From positions 310,001-374,000 of the forward strand of contig NBBA01000011.1 of NCBI GenBank assembly GCA_002794785.1: a DNA stretch of 64,000 bases. The letters are read 5' to 3'. Source of the stretch: Coniferiporia sulphurascens (lineage: Eukaryota > Basidiomycota > Agaricomycetes > Hymenochaetales > Hymenochaetaceae). Made by a program: the position numbers and the translations under genes. The notes under the pieces are model-generated. The model did not search any database and was not told the origin of the DNA. It was given only the letters and a program-made list of their open reading frames with translations. This document shows positions 11,701 through 22,844 of the stretch, piece by piece (within the stretch, counting starts at the first letter, position 1; each line of letters begins with the position of its first letter).

Positions 11701-12347
11701 CTTTTCGAGGAGTTTCCCGAGGGTCTCCTCGAGGGTGATGGGCCGGTATGAACACGGCGAGAAGGGGTCCTTCTTGTTTGGCTTCCGGAGCATTACCACC
11801 TTTGCCGCCTGCCAGCACTTGGGATGGTGCCCCAAGCATAGGCAGTCATTGAAAAGTGTAAGTATCTCATTGGGGTAGGTGTCCACCACCCATTTCAGAG
11901 GGCAGTAACCTATTCCTGGGAGGCCCAGAGCCGACAAGTTGGATGTGTTGGCCAGTGCCCCCAAAAGCTCCGCAAGGAGTATGGGTGGGGCAGCTGGTTG
12001 AGGTGGTGGCAGCGGGGTGTTGGCCACTGTCTGGGGTGGGGGGGGCATAAAGAAGGTTTTGTGGAAAAGCTCACCTTTCTCATTGTCCATTTGGGTGAAG
12101 GTGCCATCTTGCCGTTTCAGCAATGGGATGGGAGTGGGTCGGTTGCCGAGGCTGCGCTTGGCCCAGTTCCAGATGTTGGAGGTGTCCGCTTCTGATGCCT
12201 GGTCCGCATAGAACTGCCGTTTGGCCATCCATATGCCCCTTTTAAAGGCTCTTCTTGCTGCTGCATGCTGGAGGGGGGTGGTTGCCATTGTAATGGCGGA
12301 TAGGAGGGTCTTGCAGTGGGGTGACCACCACGGGACTTCTGTTTTCG
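8733..12347 (-). pseudogene. LINE-B ORF2 (end of endonuclease, RT, RNase H)
   Basis: Reading on minus: end of the endonuclease (EVPWWSPHCKTLLS), linker (SNIWNWAKRSLGNR), RT with KPNKKDPFSPCSYRPIT, block GTPQGSPVSPIL and the catalytic AYVDDHLL (~11260), thumb segment, RNase H (VQVFTDGSCIDNKSGS; SDSLTAL lost in the LTR-disrupted part; WCPGHSDIPGNEWAD) and the C-terminal H-x4-C region, ending at TAG 8733-8735. Frame changes occur around 11490-11640 and the solo LTR interrupts RNase H. It would nick target DNA and copy its own RNA if intact; it is not. Confidence 0.85.
9581..10139 (+). repeat. Solo G1 LTR inside LINE-B
   Basis: 559 bp, TGTTAC...TTAACA, flanked by perfect 5-bp duplications GGCAG (9576-9580 and 10140-10144). 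Excising it and one repeat rejoins the RNase H frame of LINE-B (TWAAAPGAHLLHIWKAG). It was left by recombination between the two LTRs of a G1 element. Confidence 0.96.
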
Positions 12348-12621
12348 ATGGCTATGTGTTTGCTACTGTAGGGTCATTGTAGGAGGTTGTTTACATGGCT
12401 ATGGAAGGTCATGGAAACCCAAGGGGTGTCTTGGTAGTACAGGTGAAAGTATCAGTAAGCAAAGCACATCATGATGGTGCGGGGAAGGCATCATCATGGC
12501 ATCTTATGGTGCAAGGTGAATAAGGATGAGTAAGGAAGGGAAATGGGGGAGTTGTGCTGACTGGTGATGACGAAGAGGAAGTGAGTCAGCACAATAGGGA
12601 AAGTAAAGGAAAATTGTAACA
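12348..12621 (-). repeat. G1 copy B 3' LTR, truncated
   Basis: It starts (minus) TGTTACAATTTTCC at 12621 and follows the family LTR for 274 bp, then breaks off at 12348 where LINE-B begins. About half of the LTR is missing. Confidence 0.88.
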
Positions 12622-13115
12622 TTGCCTCCCATTTAGGATTGACAAGTCACCAAATTGTCAAAATACAGTAGAGGAAGAGAGAAAAAAAAAAAAACAAGTC
12701 ACAAAGGAAAAGAAAGAAAATCCAGGTGTATCAAGATGCTGGCCTAGCAGGTCTTTAAGTGTAATGCTAGGTTCACCACAGGGTTTGTTACCGTGCCCTT
12801 TGGTACCTAATCCTGGTCCTTCACCAAAATTAATGGTATAATGTCAAGAGATGGTGAAGAAGTGGAAAATAAGTGCAAAAAGAATCCCTAACCCGGATTG
12901 CGAGTCATAGGCGCCTATAGTGGCCAAGTGAAGGCCAATAAACAATAAGGAAAAGGCAAGCTGCCAACAAGGGACGATAGCAAGCAGGGAAATGGGCATA
13001 AAAAAAAAGAAGAAGAAATGCACTAGTGGGCCTTTTAAGGTCATACCCAGGAGTAGTAGTTTAGGGTCATTGCAGACTCATGCTAGTTTTCTGTCATTGC
13101 GGACCAGGGGGCTCC
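12622..13115 (-). other. G1 3' non-coding region and polypurine tract
   Basis: This ~490-bp stretch lies between ORF4 and the LTR and has no ORF. It is well conserved with 963-1445 of copy A, including a purine-rich AAATGGGAGGCAA tract (minus strand) right at the LTR edge, the likely plus-strand primer, and a segment containing AAAGGCCCACTAGTG. Conservation in both copies suggests a cis-acting role. Confidence 0.6.
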
Positions 13116-13901
13116 CTAATTGGAGGGGTCATCGTTGTTGGACCCCATATCCATCTCGTCGATGTCGATACCAGCCATGATGTCATCCATGTAGGATTGA
13201 AGGAGGACGTGGGCCCCTAAATCCGAGAGTCTGACCGTGCGCCTACCGTTTGTTGGTGCAGTAGGAGGGGGCGGTACATTCTCGTCTGGAGTGGACTCTG
13301 GTGCAGGAGGGGATGGTGATGTCGATTGTCGTCTGTGCTGTGGGCAGTTGCCAGGGGGGTGGTCGGGTGCGGCCTCATTGCACCATGGGCAGATGTACTG
13401 CACACAGTAGGTGGTGAGGTGATTGGGAGCCCGGCATGCGGAGCAATAGGTGCGTAAGGATGACGAGGATGATGACTGAGATGGAGGCTGAACTTGGACA
13501 GGGCGCATTTCGGTCTGAGTGGTGGAGTTGCGACGAGTGATCACCAGTGTAGGCGGAGCGGTGGGTACGAGAGGTGGGCGAGGAGCTGGGCAGTAGAGGT
13601 GAGCCTGTGGATGGAGAGGAATGAGCACCATATGAATGTCCTCCTCCTCAAGTGATTCGTAGTCTGTGTTGTGCAATAGATGGAGATCGTCAACCAGGTT
13701 ACCCAAGCGAGACTCAAGCATCTCCATCAGTTCCTGGGCGTGCCAAGCTAGGCGCTGCATGTCCTCCACCATGCGGAGGCGTTGGCGCATCCAGTTGACC
13801 TGGGACGCTCTCGGGTGGGTGGAAAGGAGACAATTGACGTCTGTGTCCATGTCTGGGGCCCCCAGGATATGCTGGAGGATTGTCCTGGGTGGCAATCTCA
13901 T
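13116..13901 (-). CDS. G1 ORF4, double zinc-knuckle protein
   Basis: 261 residues from ATG 13901. N-terminal half: a likely helical region (TILQHILGAPD ... LRMVEDMQRLAWHAQEL). Centre: Pro-rich, then C-x2-C-x4-H-x4-C (CSACRAPNHLTTYC) and C-x2-C-x6-H-x4-C (CPWCNEAAPDHPPGNC). C-terminus: Pro-rich, then an acidic tail (YMDDIMAGIDIDEMDMG). Homologous to 312-962 in copy A, so it is a conserved gene of the element. A second frame starting at ATG 13965 (MNSSNNNK) overlaps and may be the original N-terminus joined by a lost frame. Position after the chromodomain is unusual for gypsy elements. Nucleic-acid binding is inferred from the knuckles only. Confidence 0.7.
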   Translation of the reverse strand: MRLPPRTILQHILGAPDMDTDVNCLLSTHPRASQVNWMRQRLRMVEDMQRLAWHAQELMEMLESRLGNLVDDLHLLHNTDYESLEEEDIHMVLIPLHPQAHLYCPAPRPPLVPTAPPTLVITRRNSTTQTEMRPVQVQPPSQSSSSSSLRTYCSACRAPNHLTTYCVQYICPWCNEAAPDHPPGNCPQHRRQSTSPSPPAPESTPDENVPPPPTAPTNGRRTVRLSDLGAHVLLQSYMDDIMAGIDIDEMDMGSNNDDPSN

Positions 13902-13978
13902 AAGTGGGCGCTGGGGCTGGGGGTAGCACCTCCGAGTTGGTCTTGTTGTTGTTGGAGGAGTTCATGGTGTTGAACTGC

Positions 13979-14392
13979 TTAGGTGTGGATATCAGCGAGA
14001 GTGAGGAGGAGGTCAGACAGGGGTACTTCGAAAGGACGGATGTTGTGGACCTGTCCTAGAGGGTTGACCTCGACATGGGATACATGCGAGGCGGAAGGGA
14101 AGTCGGCGGGGAACATGCGCTGGAGTTGCGCTAGGACGTCTTGCCTAGTTGGTACTCTGGGGCAGTCCAGAAACTCGTGTCAGTGGACCTGGGGTTGTGG
14201 GTTTTGGAGAGGAAGTAGAGGGGATACTGGTCGGCGGTTGGCGATGGTCAGGAAGCGGAGACGGGAGACGGGTGGTGTAGGGCGAGGATGGGTGACAAGG
14301 TTGATGGCGTAGATGAGGACAATGATACCTCCAGGTATGATGATGGCAAGATACCAGAGGTGGTTGTGGTGGGTGATGTGGGTGGTGATCAT
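13979..14392 (-). pseudogene. G1 ORF3, small protein with one membrane segment
   Basis: From ATG 14392, residues 12-33 form a long hydrophobic run (LWYLAIIIPGGIIVLIYAIN), a likely membrane anchor; then a Pro/Arg-rich stretch. One in-frame TGA follows QPQVH, where CGA would restore the frame, and the frame then runs on (FLDCPRVPTRQDVL ... VHNIRPFEVPLSDLLL) to TAA at 13979-13981. Its end is homologous to 2-154 in copy A. It lies 72 bp after the pol stop and just before ORF4. It could be a reduced env-like gene, or an accessory gene unrelated to env; the sequence alone does not decide. Confidence 0.5.
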
Positions 14393-14464
14393 ATGAGGGG
14401 GGGAAGGGAATGGTAGTGTGTCTTTACTCTCGTACCACGGGTGTAAGGACAGATGGAGGGAATC

Positions 14465-17400
14465 TTAGTTCAGTTTTTTGAGGTTTTTATATGTTTCTAG
14501 GATGTCGGAAGCATGTGAAAGGTCTTTTTCAGCTAACCACTGATTTTCGGAAGAGGGGTATCCGGTCCACTTGACTAAGAAATGCCACCAGTTACCAGCA
14601 CCCTTGTGGGAGACAATGACCTCGATTTCATATTCCTGTTGATCTTCAATCAGGTCAGGTGGTGGTTGACTGAATGGAGGTCCGTGGGCCTCGGTCTCTG
14701 AGTAGGCCAAAAGGAGCGAGGCATGGAAAATGGGGTGGATGCGCCATGTGTCTGGCAACTTGAGGTGATAATTCAGGGGTGATAGTACCTGAACTATGGG
14801 AAATGGTCCCTCCTGTTTAGGCGACAATTTGCGGGATCGGTTGGGGAAATGCAAATTGGTGGCTTCTAACCAAACCTTGTCTCCAAGTTTGAATGGTTTG
14901 AAGCCTCATGCTCCAAATTGTGCCATATGGGCATGGGCTAGGTCATGGGTGGCGAGCACTTCTTTTCTGATTGATGTAAGAAGGCGCAGGCATTGTGAGA
15001 GAGACAGGAGATCAGTGTCTTCTATCACTGAGGGAATGGGTATAGGGTTGTACCCAAGCATGATGGTGAATGGCGATGTCTTGGTAACTGAATGGGTCTG
15101 GATATTGTGTGAGAATTCCAGGTCTGTGAGTGAGTCCGCCCAGGAATGTGGCGAAGTGCCGCAGTAGATGCGCAGATAAGCTTCTACTTCCTGATTGGCG
15201 TGTTCAGTTTGACTGTCCATTTGAGGATGGTATGCCGTTGACAGTTTAGACTTAATCCCGAGGCGTTTACACAGGGTCTGAAACACTTGTGACGTGAATT
15301 GTGGTCCGTGATCCGAAATGATATGTTTGGGGAGACCAAAATGTCGGTAAACATTGTTGTGGTAACACTTTGCCATTCCGAGAGCGTTGATTGTCTTATG
15401 ACAGGGAATTAGGATTATTCCTTTTGAAGCGTCATGGTCCATGACTACCATTATTGAGTCGTATCCGTTTGATGCGGGTAGGTCTGTGATGAAGTCCATG
15501 GAGACCGATTGGAAAGGAAGCATGGACGCGTCTGCTGGGATCGGGAGCATTGGCGGCTTAGTTGGATGCGTGTTGATTTTCATCTGTTGACACGCAGTGC
15601 ATCCTTTGACGTAGTTTCCCACAAATACAGTTAAACTGGGCCACCAATAGTGTTGTCACACTAATTGAGAGGTTTTGAATACCCCTGGGTGGCTGAAAGA
15701 CAGAACATTGTGAAACATCTGTAAGATTTCGCGTTTGATCTCGGCGTTATCTGGTATGTATACTCGTTTCTGATAGCGAAGGAGACCTGAATCAGTGGTC
15801 CAATCATCAAGCGAGAATCGGAAAGGGGACGGGATTTTTAATGCCCGTGCATCTTGGATCGTCTTCGCAAACGAGTCGCTTTCCTGGGTGTCTCAAATAC
15901 AGTTCTGGAGATTGATATTGATTGTTCCGATAAACAATGTTTCTGGTAGCATAATCCATTCTTCTAGTGGTTCTTCACCATGATCAGGGCGTCTAGATAG
16001 AGCATCGGTGCCTGGGATGGACTTCCCCAGGCGGTGGGTGATTACGCAATTGAATTGGGACAGGAAAAGGTTCCATCATGATTGTCCAGGAGTTAAGCAG
16101 TGCTCCGAACAGAAATAAGACAGATTTTTGTGGTCACACCAGATTGTGGTTGTATGTGGGTTGCTGAGGAGATAGTGGCGCCATGCTTCGAGGCTGTGTA
16201 TTATGCCAAGGAGTTCTCTATCATAAACTTCGTAGTGCTGTTGGGCAGGTCCAAACGTTTCCAAAATATATCCACATGGTTGTAGATCACCGTTGGAGTT
16301 TGCCTGGTAGAGGACGGCTCCAGACACGACTTTAGATGCGTCAGTTTCCAGAATGAAAGGCTTGGTGGGGTCTGGTACGAGTAGTGCCGGTTTGTCAAGG
16401 AAAAGCATTTTGAGTTTTGTAAACACTTGGTCTCGTTCAGGTGTCCATTTCCATGGTTCATTGGTACAGGTGAGCTCGTTAAGCAGATATATGATATCCA
16501 AGAAGCTGGGGATGAATCATCTGTAATAGTTACAGAATCCCATGAAGCTTCGAAGCTGTTTAACGGTACGTGGGGTAGGCCAATTGGCAATTCCTGCAAG
16601 TTTGACAGGATCCATGTGAATATTATCCAGGGTTATAATCATTCCTAGAAACTCGATGCGTTGGACACCAAAGAGACATTTCTCCAGTTTGCAGTATAGG
16701 TCATTTGCAGCACATATATCCAGTACGCGGCAAGTGCATTGATACAGTTCCTCCATTGAGTTGGCTGGAATGAGGACGTCATCCATGTAAATCAGTGTGC
16801 CATCTTTGAGAATTACAAAATGGAAAGTATTGTCCATGAACACTTGGAATGTGGCTGGCAAGTTACATAAACCGAAGAACATGATGGTTGGTTCGAATAA
16901 TCCTCAAGGAGTTTTAAAAGCGGCTTTCCATTGATCGCTGTTTTTTATCCGAATGTTATTGTAGCCAGAGCGAAGGTCGAGTTTCATAAAGTACTTGGCT
17001 CCTTTGAGTTTGTCCATTAGATCGCTAATCAGGGGTAACGGGTACGCGTTCTTGATGGTTCCCTCATTAAGGGCTCGATAATCTTGGCATCCGTGAAGGC
17101 TAGTGTCCTTCTTCCCGACAAAGGAGAAAGGAGATGCCATAGGTGATTTGGATGGGCGGATGTATCCTTTGCAAAGATTTTCATCTAGGAATTTGTCGAG
17201 GGCTGCCAGTGCTTTGGGTGCCAGTGGGTAGACTTTACAGTCCCAAGGTACGAAATCAGGTTTGAGATCGATGGCGTGGTCATATGGTCTGGAGATCAGG
17301 AATTGTTCCGCAGATTTCTTACGGAAGATGTCAAGGTACCGGTGGTATTCAGGTGGAATCATGTTTTCCACAGGTTTTGTTTCTTTAACCTGTTCCTGAG

Positions 17401-17811
17401 CAAGCGAGGTAGCGGTGGTGACCTTTGCAATAGTGAGAGTGCCTTTATTCCAATCAATAACCGGGTTGTGGTTCTTTAACCATGGTAGGCCAAGGATGAT
17501 GTCTTCCTTGCCTAGAGAAGTTACAAGTAACTTTAAAGGGAGTGATTTCCCTTCGATGCGAGCCAATTGCCATGTGTATTTGGTGATGGTTCCATGCTTG
17601 TTGGTGGATCTGTCCGCATTAAGAACAGTAATGGGGCGGGCAAGTGTTCATGTCGGTATGCGATGCTTGATAACGAATTTCGCATTGATAAACTGGCTTC
17701 AGCACCAGAGTCGATGAGCACATTGGTGGGGACGGTTTTGTCATAAACAATCATAGAAATTGGGATCTTCATTGTGGGGAGTGAAGGATCGGAATTTACA
17801 ATTGGAGACAT
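14465..17811 (-). pseudogene. G1 Pol: protease, RT, RNase H, integrase, chromodomain
   Basis: Seen in order: protease DSGAEASL (~17700); RT with [24 protein letters not shown] and catalytic LIYMDDVLI (~16780); RNase H FILETDASK and YDRELLGI; integrase with CTACQQMK, DFITDLPAS, IISDHGPQFTS and the glutamate region; a GPF-type motif; and a C-terminal chromodomain (EIEVIVSHKGAGNWWHFLVK) ending at TAA 14465. A one-base frame change lies near 17680, just after DSGAEAS. TGA codons replace CGA at about 16903, 16515, 16080 and 14905. The chromodomain would steer integration to marked chromatin in related elements. Confidence 0.88.
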
Positions 17812-17849
17812 GGTAACAGGAAGACTTAACGTCTGTCTAAGCTTCCTCT

Positions 17850-18851
17850 TTAAAAACCCTGCTTATCCAGGATGTCGAAGATCTTGTCTTTCTTCGTCTC
17901 GTCGAAGTTGCTAAGCAGGTTATGGATGCTCGCAGCGATGTGCTCAGGAGAGGTGTTCTCCGGAGTGGGCTCAGGCGTCTCAATGATGGGAAATGCATTA
18001 TTGATGGTGCGGACCATGTGTTGTTGGCTGGGTCCCTGCTGGTACTTGGTACAGTCACGAGCATTGTGGCCCTTCTCCCTGCAGGCTAGACAATGTCCTT
18101 TGCATAAGCACTTTGCACATTCGTCCTCCAAGAGGCATGGTGGACAGTTGGTAGCTGTAACCTGTGTAACACGCTGGTTAGGCTGGTAAGGGTGACGCTG
18201 CTGGTTGGTTCCAAGGTTGTGGAAACGGTTTTCTTGTTTAATGGGAGCTTGTCCTGGGCCATGGAGGGCCTTGAGTCATTGGTAGACGGCATCCTGTTTG
18301 GAGGCCTCGCGGTACCATTCCTCGATGGTGGTGGGCTGTTTGGCATTGGAAAGAATGCATGCCAAGAGGCCATGTTTGAGGCCTTTCTCGTAAATGGGGA
18401 TGAGGTTGTTGTCCCCTGTCATGCCAGCTCGGGTTACGAGAGACTGGAAGCGACTATTGTAGTCATTGGCCGATCCGGTCTGTTGGAGCGTCATGATCTC
18501 CTGAGAGGCTTCAGCGACGTCATCGGTGGTGATGAAGGTGTTGCAGAAGTCGCATTTAAAGTCACCCCACGATCTGTATCCTACGAGTGTGGTGAGGGCC
18601 TTGCCGTTTGGGTCTTTAGCGAAGGCAGAGGCGAGCGTCTCGCGGTTGATGGCCCAATCTCCTGCAGTCCCTGTCTGCATATAGGAGAGGATGAAGTTAA
18701 TCTTCAACTCATCAGAGGTGTAGATGTGGCGGTTGATATGGAGGTACGCTTTGCAGCTCGAGAGGAAGTGTCTGGCATACTTGCGGTCCCCGTCAAAGGT
18801 GTTGGGCCGTGCAAGGTTGATCTCCTTGGGTGCTGGGGTGGTGTTCGACAT
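17850..18851 (-). pseudogene. G1 Gag (capsid and CCHC knuckle)
   Basis: ATG 18851 (MSNTTPAPKEINLARP), then a retrotransposon-gag capsid-like region (FILSYMQTGTAGDWA, FCNTFITTDDVAEASQEI) and a CCHC knuckle CLACREKGHNARDC near 18065-18105. A TGA at ~18276 replaces CGA in the same frame, which then runs to TAA 17850. Pol starts in another frame 39 bp later. The same frame stays open upstream to near 19100 without an ATG. 18852-19167 is otherwise leader sequence. Confidence 0.82.
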
Positions 18852-19167
18852 TTGGGGAGGTGGTGTCTGGGTCTTTGGGAAGAGTAGATGGTAGTCAGGT
18901 ATGTTTTGCGTGAAGGTGGTGCATGCGTCATCAGTGTCGTTGGCTTTGGACCACTGAAATTCTCTGTTTAGGTTCTGTAACCATGAGTAATAGTCATAGT
19001 TGTTTGAGTTGGTCTGCTTTTTCTTAAAGCACTTGAGGGTGTGGTCCCAGGTACCTCCAACAATGGGGTAGGTGGGCTGCAGGATGGCAAGTTTCGACAG
19101 GTTGGGCAGAGGGTTGGTGCTTGGACATTGGGTATGTCAGCAAAAAATTTGGGAAAGCTTGTGCTAG

Positions 19168-19725
19168 TGTTAAGCTCAACAGTTATGTGGTGATCGATGT
19201 CGGGGCTTCCTGATTGTCGAGGCTGGTAGTACGGCAATGGGGCTTCCTAGATGTCATAAGTCGAAGGTGATCGGCAATGGGGCTTCCTGATCGGCGATGT
19301 GGATGCGGAGGTCTTCCTAGAGGTGTCGGGTTACGATGAAGTGGCTGGTAGTCACGGAGCGCACACTAAGGCACTGAGGAGCAGATAATGGGCTTGTATG
19401 AACAAAGAGCACAAGCTTAGGGCTTGTGCAATCTACGTTACATACTTATATGCTACTCTATGTGTTTGCTACTGTAGGGTCATGTATAAGGTCATTTACA
19501 TGGCTATGGAAGGTCATGGAAACCCAAGGAAGGTCTTGGTAATACAAGTGACAGTATCAGTAAGCAAAGCACATCATGGTGATGTGATATGGCGTCATCA
19601 TGGTGTCTTATGGTGCAAGGTGAATAAGGATGAGTAAGGAAGGGAAATGGGGGAGTTGCGCTGACTGGTGATGATGAAGAGGAAGTGAGTCAGTGCAATA
19701 GGGAAAGTAAAGGAAAATTGTAACA
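19168..19725 (-). repeat. G1 copy B 5' LTR
   Basis: 558 bp with TG...CA ends. It abuts LINE-C at 19726, where RT sequence resumes mid-codon (GGCACCACCC...), so the element inserted into a LINE RT gene. Confidence 0.92.
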
Positions 19726-22257
19726 GGCACCACCCCGAGTGTTGGTGGGTGGCAAAAGTGGTGATGCTCCAGAAGCCTAACAAGAAGGACCCTTTTTCAC
19801 TGTGTTCTTACTGGCCCATCACTCTTGAGGAGACCCTAGGGAAACTCCTTGAAAAGATTATAGCTAACCAGCTCCAGTACCTTGCTAACACGTGGGACTG
19901 GCTGCCACCTAATCAATATGGGGGACATCAGGGCCATCCGGTCTATGATGCCGCCCAACACCCCTACAGATTGCAGAGTGCACTCACTTGGAGGGCCTTG
20001 TTTGTTTGGTCCTCGCAGTTGACATTCAGGGCTTCTTCGACTCTGTGCACCCTCAACTCCTCCACTGACAACTGTTGGACCTCAGTTGCACACCTGACAT
20101 GGCCAACTGGTGTCTGTCCTTCATGATGGACCGGCAGGTCACCATCACCTTCAATGGCACCACCCTCCCTACTGCCCTGAAACCCGACTTTGGCACCCCT
20201 CAAGGATTGCCGGTCTCACCCATCCTGTCGACAATATTTGCAGGTGTGGTCCTCTGGCACTTCCACCAAGCCGGCACCACCACCTTAGCATATGTAGATG
20301 ACCATTTACTAATTTGTGTAGGTCCCTCAGTGGCATCCAACTGCCGAGCTCTTGCCCATGCCTACCACCAACTCAACACCCTCTTCGGCACCATTGGTCT
20401 CAACATTGAAGCCACCAAGATGGAGTGCCTCCACTTCCATCCCCCTCAGTGATGCACCAGCTATGATGGCTGGGACACCACCGGTGTCCAGGTAGACCCC
20501 AACACCCTGATCCGCCCCTCCATCCCACTACAGTGGTTGGGGATATGGTGGGACCCAGGCCTCTCCTTCAAGCCCCATGTGGAATGCATGCGCTCTAAGG
20601 GGCTCTTGACCCTTGCCACCCTCCGCATCCTGGGCAACACCCAATGCGGCATCTCGGCCCTCCTCCTCTGCCGCCTGTACACATCCTGCATCCGCTCTGT
20701 CCTCTCATGGGGAGCGCCAGTCTGGTACCATGGCCACTGCCAAAAAATCCTGGTAAACCACCTCCAGACCATGCAAAACATGGCCTGTCACTGGATTCTG
20801 GGCATCTTCAAAGGCACCTCCCCCCACTCCACTAATTTTCTTTGCTCTGTCCCCCCTCTTTCTTTCTATTTCGAATATATAAAGACTACCCACTCTCTGC
20901 ACCTCTGGCGCACCCCTCACTCTATAGGCCATAAACTTTTTAAAAATGTAGCTAATAGACCTTTCTCCCTTTCTTTGCAGGTCCAAGCCCCCAAGGTTCA
21001 ACAAGTCCCTGCATACATGCATCCCCCATGGACAGACCCCCTGGCATTCACCAAAGGCCGAGTCCACTTCACCACCCCTGCCACACCCATTAGTGCCAAC
21101 ACTTGCAAGCATTTTGTGAGTGCCGCATGGGAACTTGGAGCCACCCAACATGTCCAGGTATTCACTGACAGCTCACACATCAACAACAAGTCGGGCTCCA
21201 CCATCTGCCCAATGCTAGGCCCCACCCATCTCTGGTCATGCTGACTGGAGTCCCCCACCTGTGCCACTGCCACGGATGCCGAGGAATTCTCCCTCGCAAT
21301 GGCCCCCGTTGGGTAGCGCACCGCCTCCCGGCTCAGCTGCATGTTGCATTGGACATCTTCTTCCTGTCCAATTTGCTGACTGCCCTCCACCTTTTTCACA
21401 CTTGGACCGCTGCCCCAGGTGCCCATCTCCTTCACATTTGGAAAGTGGGTGTGGAGACTCTGCTGGACTCATACCCCCAGCTCACCATTCACTTCATATG
21501 GTGTCCCAGCCACTCAGACATCCCCAGCAATGAATGGGCTGACACAGAAGTGAAACTGGCAACAGAGCTCCTGCCATCTGACCTCAAGCCCTCTACCTCT
21601 GCACTAAAGGAAGTCGCCATCTGCACCCTCATGGACTGATGGACTTTGTCACTTGCCTGCCCACTCACTTCAACTGCCGATAAATATCTGGCAGTACACA
21701 GCCTCCCATCCCGCCGACCTCGAAAGCTGCTCATGCATTCGGTTGACCACCCACACAGTGAGTTATCTGCAGTCGCTCCTGTCCTCTGTTGTGCCGGTCC
21801 CTACGGGGGATACTGGCTGAGTTTTGACTCAGCCTACCAGCGCAGACATGGCCTGATCTCGCACTGCAGGTGGCACAACCACCCCCCCTGGCCGGCCCAG
21901 TCGACTGCCCACATCCTAGGCAGCTGCAGCACCTTCCACTCGTGGATATGATGTGTCTGGCCACCTCAGGACCCTCTCCCAGTCCACCACTCAGAATGGG
22001 CTGATGAACACCACCTCCCGGTTTTATGCCATTGGCTCAAGCTGACAGGGCACCTAAACTGCCTTTCTGACTGGACCTCTGGTGCCATTAGGCTATCATT
22101 TGCCGCGATGGACCTAGACGGTCACCCAACCAATGAGGATATGGACCTGGACCTCCTACAGGATTACATGCATTGTATGCTTGGACCTCGAACCCTGGAC
22201 TCGGACCTGGCCCTTTTGGAGCTCTCAGGTATGCTTCCTCCTTTTCCTCTCAACTAG
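19726..22257 (+). pseudogene. LINE-C ORF2 fragment (RT, RNase H, C-terminus)
   Basis: It opens at VAKVVMLQKPNKKDPFSL, followed by a frameshift near 19970-20070, then RT blocks GTPQGLPVSPIL and AYVDDHLL (~20295), thumb, RNase H (VQVFTDSSHINNKSGS, WCPSHSDIPSNEWAD) and the C-terminal H-x4-C region, to TAG 22255-22257. TGA codons near 20449, 21241, 21637 and 21949 stand at sites that are CGA (or CAA) in LINE-G. The active-site glycine of TDGS has become TDSS. Confidence 0.85.
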
Positions 22258-22551
22258 TGCCCACCTTTCAAATTCCTATGGATATGTCTCAGCTGGCACT
22301 CGCGCCTCCCCTTTCTCACTTCTAAGCTTCTTACCTTAACCTGCTATCACCCACTTGGTTTGTTCATAGCAATATGTATTCCTCCTTCTCCCAGTTTTCC
22401 TTACTAAATAGGGGCTCTTCACACTTTGGCGCCCTTTGGGGATCAGAATCCCCACCCATTTTTGTGCAATGCACAATGACAGGCACCTCCATTGTTATGT
22501 AGTTAGGGCCCCCCCTTCAGGGGGGCAGCTTTTAATTATGTAATACTGCAG

Positions 22552-22587
<36 letters not shown>
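19726..22587 (+). mobile_element. LINE-C, 5'-truncated non-LTR retrotransposon
   Basis: RT, RNase H, C-terminal domain, 3' UTR and a (AAT)n tail at about 22552-22587. The 5' side is cut by the G1 LTR. The 3' UTR has the shared stem GCCCCCCCTTCAGGGGGGC (22508-22526), then TAATTATGTAATACTGCAGG before the tail. Confidence 0.88.
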
Positions 22588-22593
22588 GGCTCT

Positions 22594-22844
22594 ATTGAAC
22601 AAAGAGCACAAGCTTAAGGCTTAGTGCTCTGAAAATGAGTCCTAATATACATGCACAGAACACTATGGAACAAGGTGGAAGGCTGACTGAGCAAGCAACA
22701 AGGGTCAGTCAGCATGGAAGGAGATAGAAACCAATAGAAGGGTCTGACTGATCATGAGGCTAGGATCAGTCAGCATATAAGTAAGATCAGTCAGCAAAGA
22801 TGACTGATGCTGATAAAAGCAATGAGTAAGGGAAATTTGTAACA
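22594..22844 (-). repeat. Diverged, truncated G1-type LTR
   Basis: It shares AACAAAGAGCACAAGCTTA and the terminal TTTGTAACA with G1 LTRs in minus orientation, but differs in between and contains several GTCAGTCAGCAT/GATCAGTCAGCA motifs. The outer end is lost at the LINE-C tail. It looks like an older or sister LTR subfamily. Confidence 0.55.

Larger units (their letters stand above)
8412..12347 (-). mobile_element. LINE-B, 5'-truncated non-LTR retrotransposon
   Basis: The 3' terminus is at 8412 (A-rich tail read on minus, preceded by TACTGCAGGAATAA), with a 3' UTR, then the C-terminal domain, RNase H, RT and the end of the endonuclease. It stops at 12347 against a truncated G1 LTR. It carries a solo G1 LTR with a perfect duplication at 9581-10139. 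The 3' UTR stem-loop GGGCCCCCCC/GGGGGGG (8463-8485) is shared with the other LINEs here. No target duplication identified. Confidence 0.88.
12348..19725 (-). mobile_element. Ty3/gypsy chromovirus-type element G1, copy B
   Basis: A nearly complete element of ~7.4 kb: 5' LTR (19168-19725), gag, protease-RT-RNase H-integrase-chromodomain, then two extra ORFs (ORF3 and ORF4), ~490 bp of 3' non-coding sequence and a 3' LTR that is cut at 12348. The RT-before-integrase order and the chromodomain place it in Ty3/gypsy chromoviruses. It sits between LINE-B (-) and LINE-C (+); because the 3' LTR is truncated no target duplication can be verified. Confidence 0.9.

Noticed and set aside
14180..14392. 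Calling ORF3 an envelope gene because of its place and hydrophobic segment.
   Set aside because: It is only ~137 codons, with no signal peptide plus second anchor, no cleavage site and no recognisable fusion domain. Left as unknown membrane-segment ORF.
22541..22587. (AAT)n tract as an independent microsatellite.
   Set aside because: It sits exactly at the LINE 3' end after TACTGCAGG, as in LINE-G; it is the LINE tail.
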